50,344 nt of DNA, from positions 64,908-115,251 of the forward strand of contig NEWT02000028.1 of assembly GCA_002869925.2 (NCBI GenBank). Direction: 5' to 3'. The stretch's first letter is position 1. Each line of letters opens with the position of its first letter. Below the pieces are notes generated by a model. The model did not search any database, had not been told where the DNA came from, and saw only the letters and a list, made by a program, of their open reading frames with translations. This DNA comes from Nitrospira sp. CG24A. Lineage in GTDB: Bacteria > Nitrospirota > Nitrospiria > Nitrospirales > Nitrospiraceae. Of this stretch, positions 50,265-50,344 are shown one piece after another. Both the position numbers and the translations under genes were made by a program.

Positions 50265-50344
50265 AGGATGCTGAAAAAGCCCGCCAGCGTCGTTCTCGCA
50301 TCGTTCAGGCTCTCATCGCTGAGGAGGAGTTTCCCGGAGATCGG
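50265..50344 (+). repeat. Family A end motif at the window edge (partial)
   Basis: AGGATGCTGAAAAAGCCCGC followed by CAGCGTCGTTCTCGC matches the end of the complete element at 39220-39365 read from its right side, and the 19588 fragment. The element continues beyond the window. Confidence 0.6.

Noticed and set aside
1-50344. tRNA, rRNA, complete insertion sequences or prophage
   Set aside because: No cloverleaf, rRNA-like segment, transposase, integrase or phage structural gene was recognised on reading both strands by eye; a covariance search could still find small RNAs.

Overview
The window (50,344 bp, moderately GC-rich) looks like chromosomal DNA of a Nitrospira-type bacterium (Nitrospirota). 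This rests on overall character: an NAD-linked formate dehydrogenase next to a formate/nitrite transporter, a PPi-type phosphofructokinase, many universal stress proteins, a SulP-carbonic anhydrase fusion, and small intergenic repeats of a kind I associate with Nitrospira genomes. No rRNA, nxr, amo or other decisive marker is present, so the assignment is an inference. I saw no tRNA, rRNA, CRISPR array, complete insertion sequence or prophage.

Layout. 0.1-7 kb: a CPA1 cation/proton antiporter, a small exported Ig-like protein, glutathionyl-hydroquinone reductase, the GTPase RbgA, a decayed RNase R/II-type gene, a membrane protein, and a lone AAA+ domain with a broken Walker A. 7-18 kb, all minus strand: zwf, then a metal cluster read from 17.8 kb down (small exported Cys protein, czcC/cusC-like, czcB-like, czcA-like, copA multicopper oxidase, copB). 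18-25.4 kb: NhaD-type antiporter, SulP-carbonic anhydrase fusion, and otsA-otsB overlapping by 4 nt; the OtsA carries an N-terminal membrane/periplasmic module.

25.7-41 kb is a stress and low-oxygen style island. It has five universal stress proteins, PPi-PFK overlapping a formate/nitrite channel gene, a three-subunit NAD-dependent formate dehydrogenase preceded by an unrecognised 457-aa gene and a DUF2934 gene, a cupredoxin, a small membrane gene interrupted by an in-frame amber codon, and an alpha/beta hydrolase overlapping a stress-protein gene. 41-46.2 kb: two NarL-type regulators, one lacking its DNA-binding domain, and a soluble five-PAS histidine kinase. Upstream of the kinase a long non-coding region carries two copies of a CTAG-N8-CTAG element, and beyond it lies a small zinc-ribbon-like protein. 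46.3-50.3 kb: YheT-type hydrolase, APS-kinase-like protein, aminoglycoside-phosphotransferase-like protein, FmdB zinc ribbon and a c-type cytochrome.

Two families of small non-coding elements stand out. Family A consists of interleaved GTGAAAGG/AAACGT motifs forming hairpins; the best copy has AGGATGCT...AGCATCCT ends. It occurs at least eight times, all between 34.6 and 49.9 kb, plus end fragments at 19.6 kb and at the right edge. Family B consists of long inverted repeats flanking GCGCGCGTT-rich units and occurs at about 2.1 and 7.1 kb. Most operons read leftward, and many adjacent stop/start codons overlap or abut, implying translational coupling (otsA-otsB, FNT-PFK, fdhC-fdhB, czcC-czcB-czcA, kinase-regulator, hydrolase-Usp).
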